In this document: piece by piece, positions 13,271 through 25,760 of the stretch
Numbering within the stretch: position 1 is the first letter of the stretch
Layout of the letters: each line of letters opens with the position of its first letter
Source of the DNA: Nymphaea colorata
Taxonomy: Eukaryota > Streptophyta > Magnoliopsida > Nymphaeales > Nymphaeaceae
Direction of reading: 5' to 3'
Assembly (NCBI RefSeq): GCF_008831285.2
Contig: NC_045140.1
Location: forward strand, 20,520,370-20,584,369
DNA: 64,000 bases
Translations under genes and position numbers: made by a program
Notes under the pieces: model-generated
Database searches by the model: none
The model's input: only the letters and a program-made list of their open reading frames with translations
What the model was told of the DNA's origin: nothing

Positions 13271-15582
13271 GGGCCGGAGTGTGAAACCTTCCAGAGTTGG
13301 TGAGGCGCTTCAGTTGTGTGTATGAGAGAGAGAGAGTTGGGGAAGGTTTTTGACAAGCAAAGCCAAAACTGCCATTACTGTCAATGCCCACGTAAGCGGA
13401 CACTGTTTCAATAAAGTTTTCAAGAGAATCTAGTAAGGGGAAGAGCAGCAGGGCTGGAGAAAGAAACCCGAATACTTAAAAATAATTACAAGATCGTGGG
13501 TCCCATCTCCCTACCTGACACTTACTTCAAAACATAAACCTGATTTCGGAGATCTCTCATGCGAAACACAAGACACGGAAAAAAAATAGTGAATCGGATA
13601 GGAATAGTGCTTGGTGGGTTTGAATCTTCATAGAGCAAGCAGTCAAGGACGATTTTGCAGAGATATGTCGCTGTTAGGGAAAGAAGCACTAGATCTGGAC
13701 CACTTACCTGGATCATGATATGGTCTTGGATACCTGCTCATATTGTCTGGTTCATTTGTTAGTAGTGAAGCAGCCAGATATTCAAGTCATATGTGAGATT
13801 CTAGTTGAAAAGGAGCAAAATAACCATTTATATATGTCCATGGAAGTACAAATTTGCCATGTTGGATGTTACCAAACAGTTAAAAGTTAAAAAAAAAAAA
13901 AACAACCACTACATAAGCATTAAAGAATAGTTTGCAGCACAGCAATGTTGTATCTTTACTAATATTTTATGATACTTTCAGCAGCATATTTTAAATTTTT
14001 AATCATCAAGTACCCAGCAAATTTGGGTCTTCCTTTTTGTTCACATTAAAAATTTCTGCAAGCAAGGGAGACATGTGCCCCCCTAGATCCATAAATTATA
14101 GTCTTTGGATTAGTGGGTTTGAACAAATTGCAGGATCTGAATCTGTACCAGCTAAGTACATTGGGAGCCGGACGAAATTTGGATAAATCATCTCTCACGA
14201 CCCGAACTTCTAATTCGATGTTGACAGCCCAAGAATTTAATCTTTGCATGATCAAACAACGATTCGGTGCAGATATGATTTCAATTAGAAAAGTTAAGTG
14301 TAGGACTATCCATGGGTCGAATTTAAAACAAAAATCGGAGACCAAACAGATGCGATCAGAAAAAGGGTGTTGAGGTGTGGAAATGATGTCGTAAGATCAA
14401 CTGATAGTGGAAATGCATGGTCCAAAAAAATCATTTTGGTCAGAAACAAGTCAATCTTTAGTCAAGTTAGAACTTAGAATCGTTGGCACTTGGCAGCTTT
14501 AATCCTTGCACTTTTTTTTCCCTATATAATATAAGGAAGCAACAGTAACATCATGTAAAGTGGTTGAAGAAGGATGCATGGTTTCAAACTCTTCATTTTT
14601 AACCAATAAGGATACCTTCAGAAGCCGCACATCTTTTTTATGTTCCCCAAACAAATCCGTCTGTCCGGACATAACATAGTTGGTCGAACTCACGGACCGA
14701 TGAAGGATCAGCCATCAACTCGATTTCTACAAGTTTTACTTCTTTGAACTATAAACAGTGGGGTATGTGACCGTTAGTTGATCAGTATCTTGTTTTCTCC
14801 ACTTAACCTCTAAATAGCCCTAAACCCTAATTAATGCCATATAAATTTTTTAATGTCGAGAAAAAGTTCAGCCTTTTTATAACAGCGTAAAAATTATGAT
14901 TTCCACTTCATTTTTTATCTGAATGTTTGCGATTGAGAGGAGTATACGTTCCCACATCGTTAGATCCTAAGTGAATTTGTCTCGGCTGCAATGAGAAAAA
15001 GGAGGTAGATATCATTGCACTGGCCAAAAAGCTTTGAATTCCTCCCAGTAGTCATTTTTATTCCCTGTTATTTTGATACACCACTTTGCTCAATTTCTTT
15101 TTTTTTTTACAGTTTATTCGAAAAAAAAGGGGGAAAAGGAAATGCCAATCATGGCACTCGAGAAAGGTTAAATGCCCATCAATCGTCAGTTCACTTTTAA
15201 TTTATATACAATATGTTAGTCGAAATCACGAAATTAAAAATGATGAAAAATGGACTCTTTGTGAAGTGCTAGAAAAAATTAATCAACAATAAAAATTCAG
15301 TAAAAGTTGCGTGTTGATGATTGCTGCTGCAGTAAAAGGAGTTCGAAATCTAAATTAATTAGCAGTGACAATTGTCATAAACAGTTGTACTATTGAACGT
15401 ACTTCTGATATAGAGATGTAAGTTATGCTTGCATGGATGTCCTAATAATGAGAAGTCGATATATAAGATGTAGACACTGGACATCGTATTCATGAAAAGC
15501 ATAAGATAATTAAACTCATTTCACTTCATTAAATACTCAACAGTCCATTCATTGAATGATCACTGTTGAGTGACAGACCTAA
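13271..15582. other. Intergenic region including MYB-CC promoter and 5' leader
   Basis: Just upstream of the MYB-CC start (minus strand) is a CT-rich leader containing a short GA/CT run at 13323-13334, as expected for a plant 5' untranslated region. Beyond about 13.5 kb the sequence is AT-rich. Short frames, including one on each strand at 14046-14373, match nothing I recognise. Confidence 0.45.
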
Positions 15583-15622
15583 TTATATATATATATATAT
15601 ATAAAGAGAGAGAGAGAGAGAG
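15583..15622. repeat. Compound TA/GA microsatellite
   Basis: An uninterrupted TA run (about 15583-15603) passes into a GA run (about 15605-15622). It directly abuts the left end of the inverted-repeat element starting at 15624. Confidence 0.9.
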
Positions 15623-15623
15623 T

Positions 15624-15967
15624 AATTGGTAGATCCCAACCACTGGGTTAGGGATAAAAATCAAACCCTTTGGAACTGATTGTTAAAACACATTTTTGCA
15701 TCGTCAGAAACATATATTAAATCAATGGGCTATAAGTCTAAGTATGTTTTTATAGCAATAGAGAAATGAACTTCTCCTACAACATCAAAATTTGGCTAGT
15801 AGAAAAATTAATATTTTTTATAAAAGTAACCTGAATTATGACATGTTTGTTATATTAGTGTTTATAAACAACCTACAATGTTGATATTTTGCTAAAAATA
15901 TAATTTAACCAAAATCTAAGAGATCTAGTTTTTATCCCTGACCTAAGTGGTCAAGGACATACCAATT
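15624..15967. mobile_element. MITE-like element with ~45-bp terminal inverted repeats
   Basis: The left end begins AATTGGTAGATCCC and the right end, read on the minus strand, begins AATTGGTATGTCCT. The similarity runs on through CCACTGGGTTAGGGATAAA versus CCACTTAGGTCAGGGATAAA, giving imperfect inverted repeats of about 45 bp. The element is about 344 bp, AT-rich and has no coding capacity, so it would be non-autonomous. I could not identify a convincing target-site duplication; the left flank is a microsatellite, which obscures it. The superfamily is therefore not assigned. Confidence 0.65.
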
Positions 15968-18240
15968 TTTCTATGTATATATAACTGAATTGTACTTGGG
16001 CAAAGTGTAGGTAGTTTACCTACTTTCATTAATATATGGGAAAGGGCTTGGGGGTACCATACACCATTCAAAGAGAAATGGGTACAATCAAACAAGTACA
16101 TATATCCATGACGGGAGATGGAAAGAAATTCATTTTGACAGTCATGAGCTAGATTTGACTACTACATACATAACATATCCTTACAAATAATAAAGTGAGT
16201 GTGTGTGTGCGCTTGCGTGCGTGTTTGTGTGTGCAAGTGTTGATCAACTAGCATCCATTAGTCGATTGAAGTGATAAACTTCTTTAATTAATTAATTTCT
16301 TCCTTGCTTTGGAAATTGTACTACAGAAGTTGGGGTTTTGTTCTGGGTTAGAGGAATTTATGAAGGATTGGTGGGCTAAACACCTGAGACAGCTACTAAT
16401 TATGTAACTAATAATCTTTTTAGGTGAGCAAGAGAAAGATTTCATCCTACCACCTAGACAAGCGGCAAAGATTCCACCCGACTCCTTGTGCCCCTAGAAT
16501 AAACGGTATGTTTTTGATGTCTTGAGTTGTCACTCCCTGCCGTGATTCAGCTTGTGCATCAGTAGCTCCCTGCTTAGAAACTGGCTGTTTACCAGCTCGC
16601 TCCGACTGTTGCACCAACTCCCTTAAGAACCACTGTAGTTGTAATTAAAGACCACAATTTCTAAGTTCCCCGATGTTCCTTTTTCTGGGTATGAAGCATT
16701 GGAAGTATCTGTTACTCGAAATGTGAGAGGAACAGATGGGGAGCCAGATGTGGAGTAGATATGGTGCAGATAACAATGACAAAACGCCCATATATGACTA
16801 TGAGTCCCGATTCATTCCGGACCTAACAGCTGCTAAGCTGGGACCTACATCATTAAAAAGGAGCTCATGTTGGGTGCACCCACCAGCATTAGTATGTTTG
16901 CAGGTCTTCCCAGAGCAGGGGACACAAGAGTTGAGAGACAGTATTCTGCCAGAAGATTCAATGCAGTGTATGGCTTTGATCAAATTTGTCCGTGAATATT
17001 GCATTTTTGCAGAAAATGTCTTCTTGCTGAACACTTCGGATTATGTTACATTAAAAAAATTGAAAAATTTGAGCTTTGCAGGTTTAAGGCAAATTGGTTA
17101 TGTTATGAGTACATCCAAGTTTGCCACAATAGATAGATAAGAAGTCAGTCTTTGGATATTGGGTTGGGGAGAAAAGAAACAAAGGACTTCCTAGAATCAT
17201 ACTCGATCCTTTTTTCACTCCATTTTCATGGTTCATTTCACTTGTTTTGTTTTTCATTTTTAGTTTATTTATATCTCTCTTGTAATGTGTGATGATGAAA
17301 AACAATGCCATAGATTTTGAGGGTGTTCATGGAGGAGATGGCAGCAGTGGCAGAGCCAAGATTTTTTGGTGGTTGAAATTTTTATGGGGCCGCACCAGCT
17401 TCAATGTATCTCTGCCATTGGCTCATAGTTGACAAGGTTGAAGATCATCAACTATACAACTATACGAAAGAAAGGAAAGTTATTTCAATTTCTTTAATAC
17501 TTTTTTGGATACTTTAAAAAAAATATATCAAAATTCTTAACAATATTAACATAAGAAATAACCGAATTTTAGTATAGGGAAGGCAGGAAAAGTATGTCCT
17601 TTTGTTTGTGAGTATATAAGTTCACGTGCTTCCTGCTGCATGATGTCCATGTACACGCTTTTTGGACATAGTTGAGCACCAGAAGTTCAAACAAAAAGAA
17701 GAAAACAGGGAAATGCTATTTTCTCAGAGAATCTTGCTCGAGTGCTTAGGATTTAGAAATGCTATGGTTCTAGATGATTGCTTTTCGGGGACAAATATTT
17801 TCTCTTGGTTCTAGAAAGTGCTTGTGTTTTTGAATCCTCCCGCGCGGTTCTGATTTTGATATGTATTGAAGTGTGCCTTTTTTTTTACGTTGCCTTCTTT
17901 TTGTAGTAAATGGTTTTCTTATATTTTCAACCACATAAGACTATAGAAAAGAAACATAAATAGATTCCTTAATTAATCTGTAATGGTAAAAGGCGTAGGC
18001 TTTTATTTGGAAGGAAAAAATGAACTAGAAATCGGTTAGAGATTGTCTTCATAAATAAAAATTGTGAAGTTTGGTCACAAGAGTCACAGCACCTCTACCG
18101 TGCCTCGTTCAAGGTGAACAAATGTGGTCTGGGCATCCCGTGATATGGCCAGCCCCTGGTTTGGCTGGCTCGTATACGGATTGGTTTTAGCAGCCTGTTC
18201 GGTAGCGGTGTGGGCTCACTCAACCTATGGTCAACCTATG
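15968..18240. other. Gene-poor AT-rich region
   Basis: It contains a GT-rich microsatellite at about 16198-16245 and an unrecognised 134-codon open frame at 16736-17140 (plus) that has no family resemblance and overlaps a minus-strand frame. No gene can be supported. Confidence 0.4.
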
Positions 18241-18330
18241 GTCGCATAACTAGTCAAGCAGCAGGTGTGTACGAGAGGCATGTCTTTTGTTCGATTCTCG
18301 TAAACACTAGTGTCTTGATGACGCTTAGAA
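18241..18330 (+). mobile_element. SINE-like tRNA-derived head (box A and box B)
   Basis: TAGTCAAGCAG at 18251-18261 fits the RNA polymerase III box A consensus TRGYNNARNNG exactly. GTTCGATTC at 18289-18297 fits the core of box B. Their spacing of 38 bp is normal for a tRNA-related SINE. No tRNA cloverleaf is evident, and I did not locate a clean 3' tail or target-site duplication, so the boundaries are nominal. Confidence 0.35.
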
Positions 18331-21300
18331 TTGGGATAAGGAGTGTTATTCGGGGGTTTTGAAATAAAGGTTATTGGTTGTCTCCTCTCCTTCTCTTCCA
18401 AGAAGAGGCAAATGGCATTTGAGCTGGTGCCTGACCGGTGGTCGGCCATGCTTGGGTTGCGAGAATGACCTCAAGACAGCTCGGCTCGATAAGTCAAAGG
18501 GCCGCAGGCCGCTAGAGAAGGGATCAAGCCTGCCCGGAACAAGGGTTCTGGATGGGGCCGGGGCCGGCCAGGCTCAATGCTTGGCTGGGTCAAAGTGTAA
18601 GTGGAGTATGTTAAAAAGTGGCAGATCGGGATAGCATGACCTAAGGATAGGCTTTTCTTTTTGTGCTAACAAGCTTGAATTTCAAAAGTTTACAAACATG
18701 AATTGTACTTTTACTCTGGAAAACTTTTCCCACATCAAATCCTGTATGGTATAGGGGTGGTGAGGCATGCCCTTCTCTTTCGAAGCAAGAAGAAGAACAG
18801 AAAGCAGAATGTTGTCTTTTCCCCATCTTTTCGGGAAAAGAGTTCCAGTAAGGTTGGAGAATATGTATGCAATCACAGAAGAAAAAAAAAAAGAGTAAGA
18901 CATGTTTAACACAAATTTTTTGAATAATAGGTTGATTATCGAGTCCCTAGGTTGTGAATATTAATACCTAATTTTTTATGAAGACATTGGAAGGTTTTCA
19001 ACTCTCATAGAGAAGAAGCCGAAGTGAATATAATGTGAACATTCCTAGCCCGATGTTTCCCATAACAGCCCGATCTACCCATCTAAGACATTTGAAAGTT
19101 TGAAAAGGAATTTTAACAAGCGCAGCAAATGTCCCCCAGATGGAAGCGTGACCAAAGGATTTCAACTTAATAATATGAAAAACTACTAAGATCGTTTACT
19201 TTCTTATGATTACACCATTATCCATGTGCCGATAAAATTGTCAAGATCATATTTAGCCCTTGCTGCAAGTTAGGCAGCATTTCAAAATTTGAGGGAAAAA
19301 AAATCTTAGATAAAGTAGGAAAAGGAAATTAGGGAAAAAGAAAAAGAAGGGACTTGGTCAAAAGTGGGTACTTTTGTTCAACCTTTTGGATTTCCTGCAT
19401 AATATTTTATACATTTTGGGGCTGTGCACATTAAATTCCTGCTTGTTCCAAGTTTCTCTCTTATATCTTAACAAGAAATAAGGTCTTCGTTCTTCTTTCT
19501 TTTAATGGAGCATCCTCAATTCCGCATTAAAAGTCTACAAAGGGACCACAGATACAGGGTTGTGAAACGTGTGGAGTTGAAGCCATTGAAGAAGAGTCGA
19601 TTCTGCACCATTAAAGCTTTGCTTGATGCAGCGCAACGCCACGCATTTTCCATGCTTTGGCCCATTCTTAAAATGCAAAGGAACAAAATAACAGGGCATT
19701 GTCGTGCATCTTCTAAACCAAAAGAAGCACATATACCAAGTTTTGAGTTGTGCACTGTGCTGACAATTAGCATGAGAATCGAGCCGGATGTGGTCGGCCC
19801 CTCTCTTGTTCCTTTTTTTTTTTTTTTCAGATGAGGGTGAGCCATGAACACTCAGCTTTATGAGGTGTAGCGCAAGGTTTTCAACTTGATATCCTTCGAG
19901 TAACATGAAGAAGCTGCCAGAGTGGTGGTGCAAGGTGATGATGAAGATGACGATGTTGATCTACTGTGGGCCAAATAAACAGGTAGATAGATAACATGCA
20001 GCCAGCTACAATGAAGGAGATTGTCGAATAGGTTTCAGATGAAAGATGGGAAGCAGCGTGGAGACTGCTCTTCTCCCACATTATCTATAACAAGGAAAAA
20101 GGTAAAACGATAACAGGTTCGTGAAACAGTATTCTGAGCTCTTCAAGAGAACACAAATCCAAGACACCAAGATCTCATGTACTCATTCACATGTTGTGGC
20201 ATGTTAGGAAAATTTTCATTCCATTGGTCGATACCAAATTAGTGACCAAATTGGATGACATTTTTTCCGTTAAAGAATTGTATTTCTTTTTACTTATAGA
20301 GTTCGTCAAAGGTTAACGATTTTGGTTCAGTATAGAAAGCGCACTAGGTACACCAAACCTCTAGTTTCGCAGCAGAAGTACTTGTCAAATGATTCTTATT
20401 AGACTTTATATTTTCCTGTTTTATGATGTTAGAACTCACCGAGTCTTATAGGCATAAATGTTACCTTGTTTTAGTCTTCTGTTGATTAAATGCACAATCA
20501 AACACATGATGAGAAAGTTTAAGGCTCTTCGCTTGTTTTAGGCTTTGAAAAGCAAAAAAAGTTACGAAATTCTATTTGGAAACAGTAAATTACACTGTTT
20601 TTAGGATAACTGTGGACAACACTAAACTTTTGTACTTATATTTCCACGCCTTTCAAAGGTAAGGTGTTTTTTGGCATCAATATCTCAAGCAAAATTTGGC
20701 AGTACATAGGAGATTATAAGAAGAACCTGCATAGCCCTTTAATGTTTAATTCTGCAGCTATTGGTTGCCATAAGCGGCATCACTTTCTATGGCTGGTTAA
20801 ATGTTCTATCGATGCAGTTTTCAAAAAACTTTTAGAGGGCATTTGGTGAAAAGATTAACTTTGTCTGATTGGAACAAATGTTTCAGGAACAACATGTTGA
20901 CGTTTCAGAAACATGGCTTACTTACATCCAACATGTGATTGTTGAGCAAGAAAAAATTTCATAATGAGATTATTTTCTGAAACAAAAATATGGTATTTTT
21001 AGATAACGTATTACTAGAAGTTGTGTTCCGTAAGGCAGAAACACAATGCTCTTCTTACTAAATAGTAAATGCATCGTTTATGGTGTTGCCTAATAGTATA
21101 TCTAGTCGATCATGAGGATCATAAAATACAAAATGACTTACAACTGGCCAGCCATATCAAATGTAATTTATTAAAATAGTAGTAGCTTCACTTTGCAAAA
21201 GTTTCTTTTGACGTAACATCTTTGTATAGTATGAGAACTCATATGTATATGGGGACAATTGTTCAAGCCTTACACCAGCTTTACAAATTCAGTTGCACAG

Positions 21301-22267
21301 ATGAATGCAAAATGTTTGAATTTATAGCATTCAAGATCTCATGAAAATTAGACGAATAAATCATATTTTATATAGTTCCAAAATTCTACAGTCTTAGCTT
21401 TCATACCTTTTAAAATCTGATCTGGAAATTTATTTTCTATTGCTTTGTTATAAATTCTTATAATATCATACATTTTACATTCTTATGTATAGTTAAATAT
21501 ATGGAAAACAGCTTAAAACGCTTAAGACACACATAAGAGGCATAACTAAAAAATTATATCTGTTTATCGCTAAATTAGTTCGGTATCACGATTTCAAAAG
21601 AAAGCAATAGAGCTCTTTTTTTGGAGGTCTCCATGGGTCTCGATGTGTGAAAATTCCTTAGGTTGTGTTTGTTTCACCTTGGATCTGAGATTTGTGTTTG
21701 ATAGTTTAGAATCTCATATCCATAGATTTAAGGTTGGATATCCCCTCCTCAATCCAACACCTTAAATTCATGACCATAATTTTTAACATATACCATCGAT
21801 TTAAAATCCATGCTACTGTTTAAACTGAGAATGTCTCAAAAGATAAGCAGGAAAATATTACACCTGTCTTTGTTCACGAACCAGATTACTATTTTTGCCG
21901 CCAAAAAAAAAAAAATAATGGGCTCAATTATTCCAATGTACATTGACTGACATTTGTTGATTATGGTCAAGATTCTCCATATAAAATATATACAGTCTCT
22001 ACAATCATGGAATGGGAACAATGGCCGAAGATTGGTTCCCTAAGATTGAAGAAAAAGCACTCAAGGCTCCGAATAAAGACACCGGCTAGGGGGCCCGGGT
22101 ACTGATCTGGAGCATCATGACGTTTCCCCCTCTCTTGGTTGTTTCTCCGTTTTCTAGTAGTCATCTAGCTCTCATGGATGAGATTAACACCGCAGAAAAT
22201 TACCCACTTGCAAAGGTATCCGAAGGTTGTGAAATGCATCTACAAAAGAGAAAATGTGGAAAAGCCA
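18331..22267. other. Gene-poor region without recognised coding sequence
   Basis: A GC-richer patch at about 18410-18620 may be the body of the SINE-like repeat or another degenerate repeat. Overlapping frames on both strands at 19505-19933 resemble nothing known. The rest is AT-rich. Sequence near 21660-21830 (GGTTGTGTTTGTTTCACC and following) has the look of a short non-autonomous DNA transposon end, but no partner end was defined. Confidence 0.35.

Positions 22268-22298
<31 letters not shown>
22268..22298. repeat. CT microsatellite
   Basis: Nearly perfect CT dinucleotide run with one interruption, located about 0.5 kb past the stop codon of the minus-strand gene at 22792-23181. Confidence 0.85.
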
Positions 22299-22791
22299 GC
22301 AGAATCATGGCGCATGGGTGGTTTATTCGATCATATTGGCCATGGAAGTGCGACCACCACTAACAACTACCATCCATTGAACTCTTACCACAGAGAGAGA
22401 GAGAGGGAAGAAAGGTAGTCTGCCAACAAATCCACTAGCCATGGTGACTAGTGAGGAAGAACAACTAGTGGGGAATCAAAATCCTGAGCTGCCAAACTGT
22501 TGGTGTAACCACAAAGAACGTTGCATTAACTCTCAGAGATGCAAATAGCATATCATGAATTGCAAGACAGAACATACATACAACCAGTTTGTGAGAGAGA
22601 GGAAATTACGCCATACTGATGATTGCTCTAGAAATAATACAAAAAGAAGATATATCAGGAGACAGAGAGAAGAGAGAGTTTGATCGCAATCATCATAAAA
22701 CCATATATACAAGAATCAAAGAGAGAAACACCGAAATATCATGCAATTATCTCAAGTCGCCCTTCCAGGGTGGGGAAAAAATTGATTTCCA

Positions 22792-23181
22792 TCAACTGCA
22801 AGTGATCTCCCTCGAAACGACTGCCACCGACGACTCGTCAGCGGTCCTGCCCCTGTTCGCGGGCGCCGGAGCGAGCACGTACCTCGCGGAGAAATCGTGA
22901 AGCCGCGCCTCCTCGTCCGGAGACTCATCATCGAAGTTGAGGGCGTAGCTCAGGGGGTCGTACTTAAAATCCCCCGCGTGCCTCGTTCTGCACATGCCCT
23001 CCCTCCCCACCTTCGAGAAGAGGCTCCTGCACTTGTCCCTGAGCTCCGGCAACTCATGAGCCCGGCTCCTCAGCCACGCCGACGATCGTCGCAGCAGCCT
23101 CGGCTTCTCCTCGTCGGAGCCCTCGTAGCAGCGGAAGCAGCATGAAAACAGAGATGGGGATCGATGGTCGTCGCTAAACAT
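22792..23181 (-). CDS. Small plant protein of unknown function with YDPLSYALNFD motif
   Basis: Intronless frame of 129 residues, with GC-rich codons unlike its AT-rich surroundings. Translation from 23181 gives MFSDDHRSPSLFSCCFRC. The longer in-frame Met at 23307 would add 42 residues of non-conserved look, so the later start is preferred. The protein has a Cys cluster (C14, C15, C18) near the N-terminus, an Arg-rich middle (RRSSAWLRSRAHELPEL) and a core DFKYDPLSYALNFDDE at residues 71-86. From memory, short plant proteins of unknown function carry a similar YDPLSYALNFD core, but I cannot name the family. There is no signal peptide and no membrane segment; the cysteines could be acylated, which is only a guess. 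A CT-rich leader and a TATA-like box lie upstream. Confidence 0.72.
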   Translation of the reverse strand: MFSDDHRSPSLFSCCFRCYEGSDEEKPRLLRRSSAWLRSRAHELPELRDKCRSLFSKVGREGMCRTRHAGDFKYDPLSYALNFDDESPDEEARLHDFSARYVLAPAPANRGRTADESSVAVVSREITCS

Positions 23182-23560
23182 CTTAATCAGAATGCCCAAA
23201 GAAGCAGGAAATCCCGAAACGCAAAAGGGGCTTTCGATGGAGGAACCGACGAAAGAAACGGCCAATCGGGTTACCGAAAAACTTGCGAAAGCGAAGGAAA
23301 TGGGCAAAATATTCAGAAATCAGAAAAGAAAACAGATCCAGAAGAAGATCAGGTGGAACCAGAAGATAGCTCGAATAAATTCTAGCGATACAGGGAGAGA
23401 GCGAGATAGAAACGGCTGAATGGTCAGCGAAAAAACTTAAAGACGGGGAAAAAGAGGTGGCGTTACTAAGCAAATGTCACACAGAGGAAGTGAGAGAGAA
23501 GGGGAGAGCGGAGGAAGCCTGAAACTGAAGCCTCTTGGGATTTAGCCGCAAATTTGGGTT

Positions 23561-23570
23561 CATATTTATG
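23561..23570 (-). promoter_or_regulatory. TATA-like box upstream of the 22792-23181 gene
   Basis: Read on the minus strand the sequence is CATAAATATG, about 380 bp upstream of the start codon. It is followed downstream by a CT-rich stretch typical of plant leaders. Assignment rests on position and motif only. Confidence 0.35.
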
Positions 23571-24998
23571 GGTACCACCCATACACGGATTTGACGCAGA
23601 GGGGTAGAGCTTTTTGGGGAGAGTTGGTTTTCTCACTCGGTTTTCCGATGAGGAGAGAACCCACGACACCCATAGTTTTCAAAACACATCATTCATACAT
23701 CATCACGTGCTTATCTGAAAGCGAAAAGACCAATCTGCCTGCCACTAGCAACAGCCTCGGGTGCTCTCGGAGAGGACCCTACCATTTTCAGAATATTGTT
23801 TCGGAGACAGCTCAGTGCGAGCGCATCGCGAGAGCGGCCGGTTTCCGGCAGCAAAAACCGGAAAAAAGAGAACAACTTTTCGTCCCACAAAATTTTTCCG
23901 TTGGGACGCGGTTGCTGTTCGGCTCGATTTGGATATTGGCCCTACTTTTCTTCCATCTTTATCCGGAAATCTAAGTTTGGTGTTCGGTGGGGAGCCCCTT
24001 TTTTTTTCCTCTCTCTCTCTCTGAAGATAAATCTGGGAAATTTCTTTCCATATGCCATAAATTTTCAGGTGCCTTGGCAAGCATCTCTTTTTCTAGTTGG
24101 GAATCCCAAGCAAAGCAGAATCTGATAAAACAGGTTTTCATTTTCTCTTTAGTATGGGTATTTTCAACTATTTATTATTTATACATATCCATTTTATCAG
24201 CTAAAAAAATTTCTGATTCCACCACGTGGTAGGCATCAGCCTATTATTTATAACTTATCTATTAAAAAAATTACTTTATTAGCAATTTTCTTTGTTGTTT
24301 GCACGACGCAACTTAACTGGGTGACGAAATGATCTAAGAAGCTCTGAGGAACATAGCGTAAGGAGGTGGGTAAGTAGAAATATGCAGCTATTTTACCCGG
24401 ACTCTCCTCACCCAGAACGAGAATGACAATGATATGTTAGGAAGTAGGCTGGCTATGGAAAAGATTTTGCTAGCAAGATTTATGTCTGTTTGGAGGAAAA
24501 TTTTTCCCATTTTTCTTTAACCACACTTTTCCAAGGGTCGTTTTACCACCTAAGCGCCAGCATCACCACCTTGTCTTCGTTCTAATTCCCAACCTCCTTT
24601 CTTTTTCCCACGGCATTGCTTTATTTTCTAATGATTGGTGTTACTTCTTTATGTTTATCTGCAACGTTTCTTGCTTAATGCTCCATAAGTCTCTTTCTTA
24701 GCACTTGAAATACTATTTTATATCAATTCTCAGAGCCCAATTTCCTTCTCCACCCACTTTTTCCTGTGCTTTCGTCTTTGCATACCAGTCACTCCACTAT
24801 TCCAGTCACCACAGATGGTGCTTTCTGACGCACATATAAAAATCTGCCCTCTTTAGATACCTATTTAATAGGTCAACCATCGTAGCTAATTACGTCTACA
24901 CCTTTACACTAAACAAATCAATATTAAAATGCGAGTATAGTAGATTAGTATGCTTCTTGTTGAATGATGCCCTCGAAAAAATAAAAAGAAATATGGGC

Positions 24999-25003
<5 letters not shown>
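23571..25003. other. Intergenic region, promoter-distal, no gene seen
   Basis: Several overlapping frames on both strands at 23590-24230 are mutually incompatible and match nothing known. The sequence becomes AT-rich after about 24.1 kb. A short CT run lies near 24010-24022. Confidence 0.4.

Positions 25004-25068
<65 letters not shown>
25004..25068. repeat. Long TA microsatellite
   Basis: About 32 uninterrupted TA units, the longest simple repeat in the window. It is a likely site of length polymorphism and of assembly error. Confidence 0.95.
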
Positions 25069-25071
<3 letters not shown>

Positions 25072-25433
25072 GATGGAGGTTGGAATTCGCTTGGGGTTTA
25101 CATGCTTGAGATTTAGTTCTAAAAGGGTTCCTTGACATGCAAAAGAATGTCTTAAAAACCTATTTCCAAACTAGGTAGGGTTAATAGGGCAGTTGGTATG
25201 AAATATGGGTACTTTAGCACCAAAAAGCGAGCTAATTATGTACTTTATGTCCCTTCAAACAGAAGGCAGAGGAAAAGAAGGGGCTAGCTTTGGTTTGGTG
25301 CAAAGTAATGCGGTCAAGGCGTCAATGACAAGTCCAACTGCTCCAACTCCAACGCCTCTGCATGGGAAGGATCCATTGAACGTCATACTTCAATGGCTCG
25401 GGATAGCAGGCGATTGGTTTGGGGGTTTACAAT

Positions 25434-25760
25434 GAGTCGAGTTAACTGCGGTTCGACTCGAACTCGTCCATATAAGCTCTACTTCATCTTGGCTCGAGCT
25501 TGTAAAACTTGAGTTATAAGCAGTTGATTTCAAGTTATACCAGCTCGACTTGTTTAAACTCGACTCGGCTTGTGTCTTCTTTGTTTGGTAATTTTCAGGG
25601 GTATGTGGGTAACTTTTGGTAAGTTTTAGTGCCTTTTTAATGGTTTTTATTTTCATTTAAAAGAGAAAATATATAAGAATCCAGTGACATTAGCTTAAAC
25701 AGTCGAGCAAGAGATTGCGGCATAAAGCTCGACTCAGAGAGATGAACTCAAGCCAAGCAA
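25434..25760. repeat. TCGAG-rich degenerate repeat
   Basis: It contains many copies of GAGTCGAGTT, CGACTCGAACTCG, GGCTCGAGCTTG and related words, close in composition to the larger block at 27.5-28.2 kb. The left flank reads GGGGGTTTACAATGAGTCGAG, resembling the GGGGTGAA ends of that block. There is no coding potential. Confidence 0.5.

Noticed and set aside
16736-17140. A 134-codon plus-strand frame
   Set aside because: No recognisable domain, no codon-use contrast with its surroundings, and an overlapping minus-strand frame.
19505-19933. Three overlapping frames of 109-132 codons on both strands
   Set aside because: They are mutually exclusive, include homopolymer-encoded runs, and resemble nothing known.
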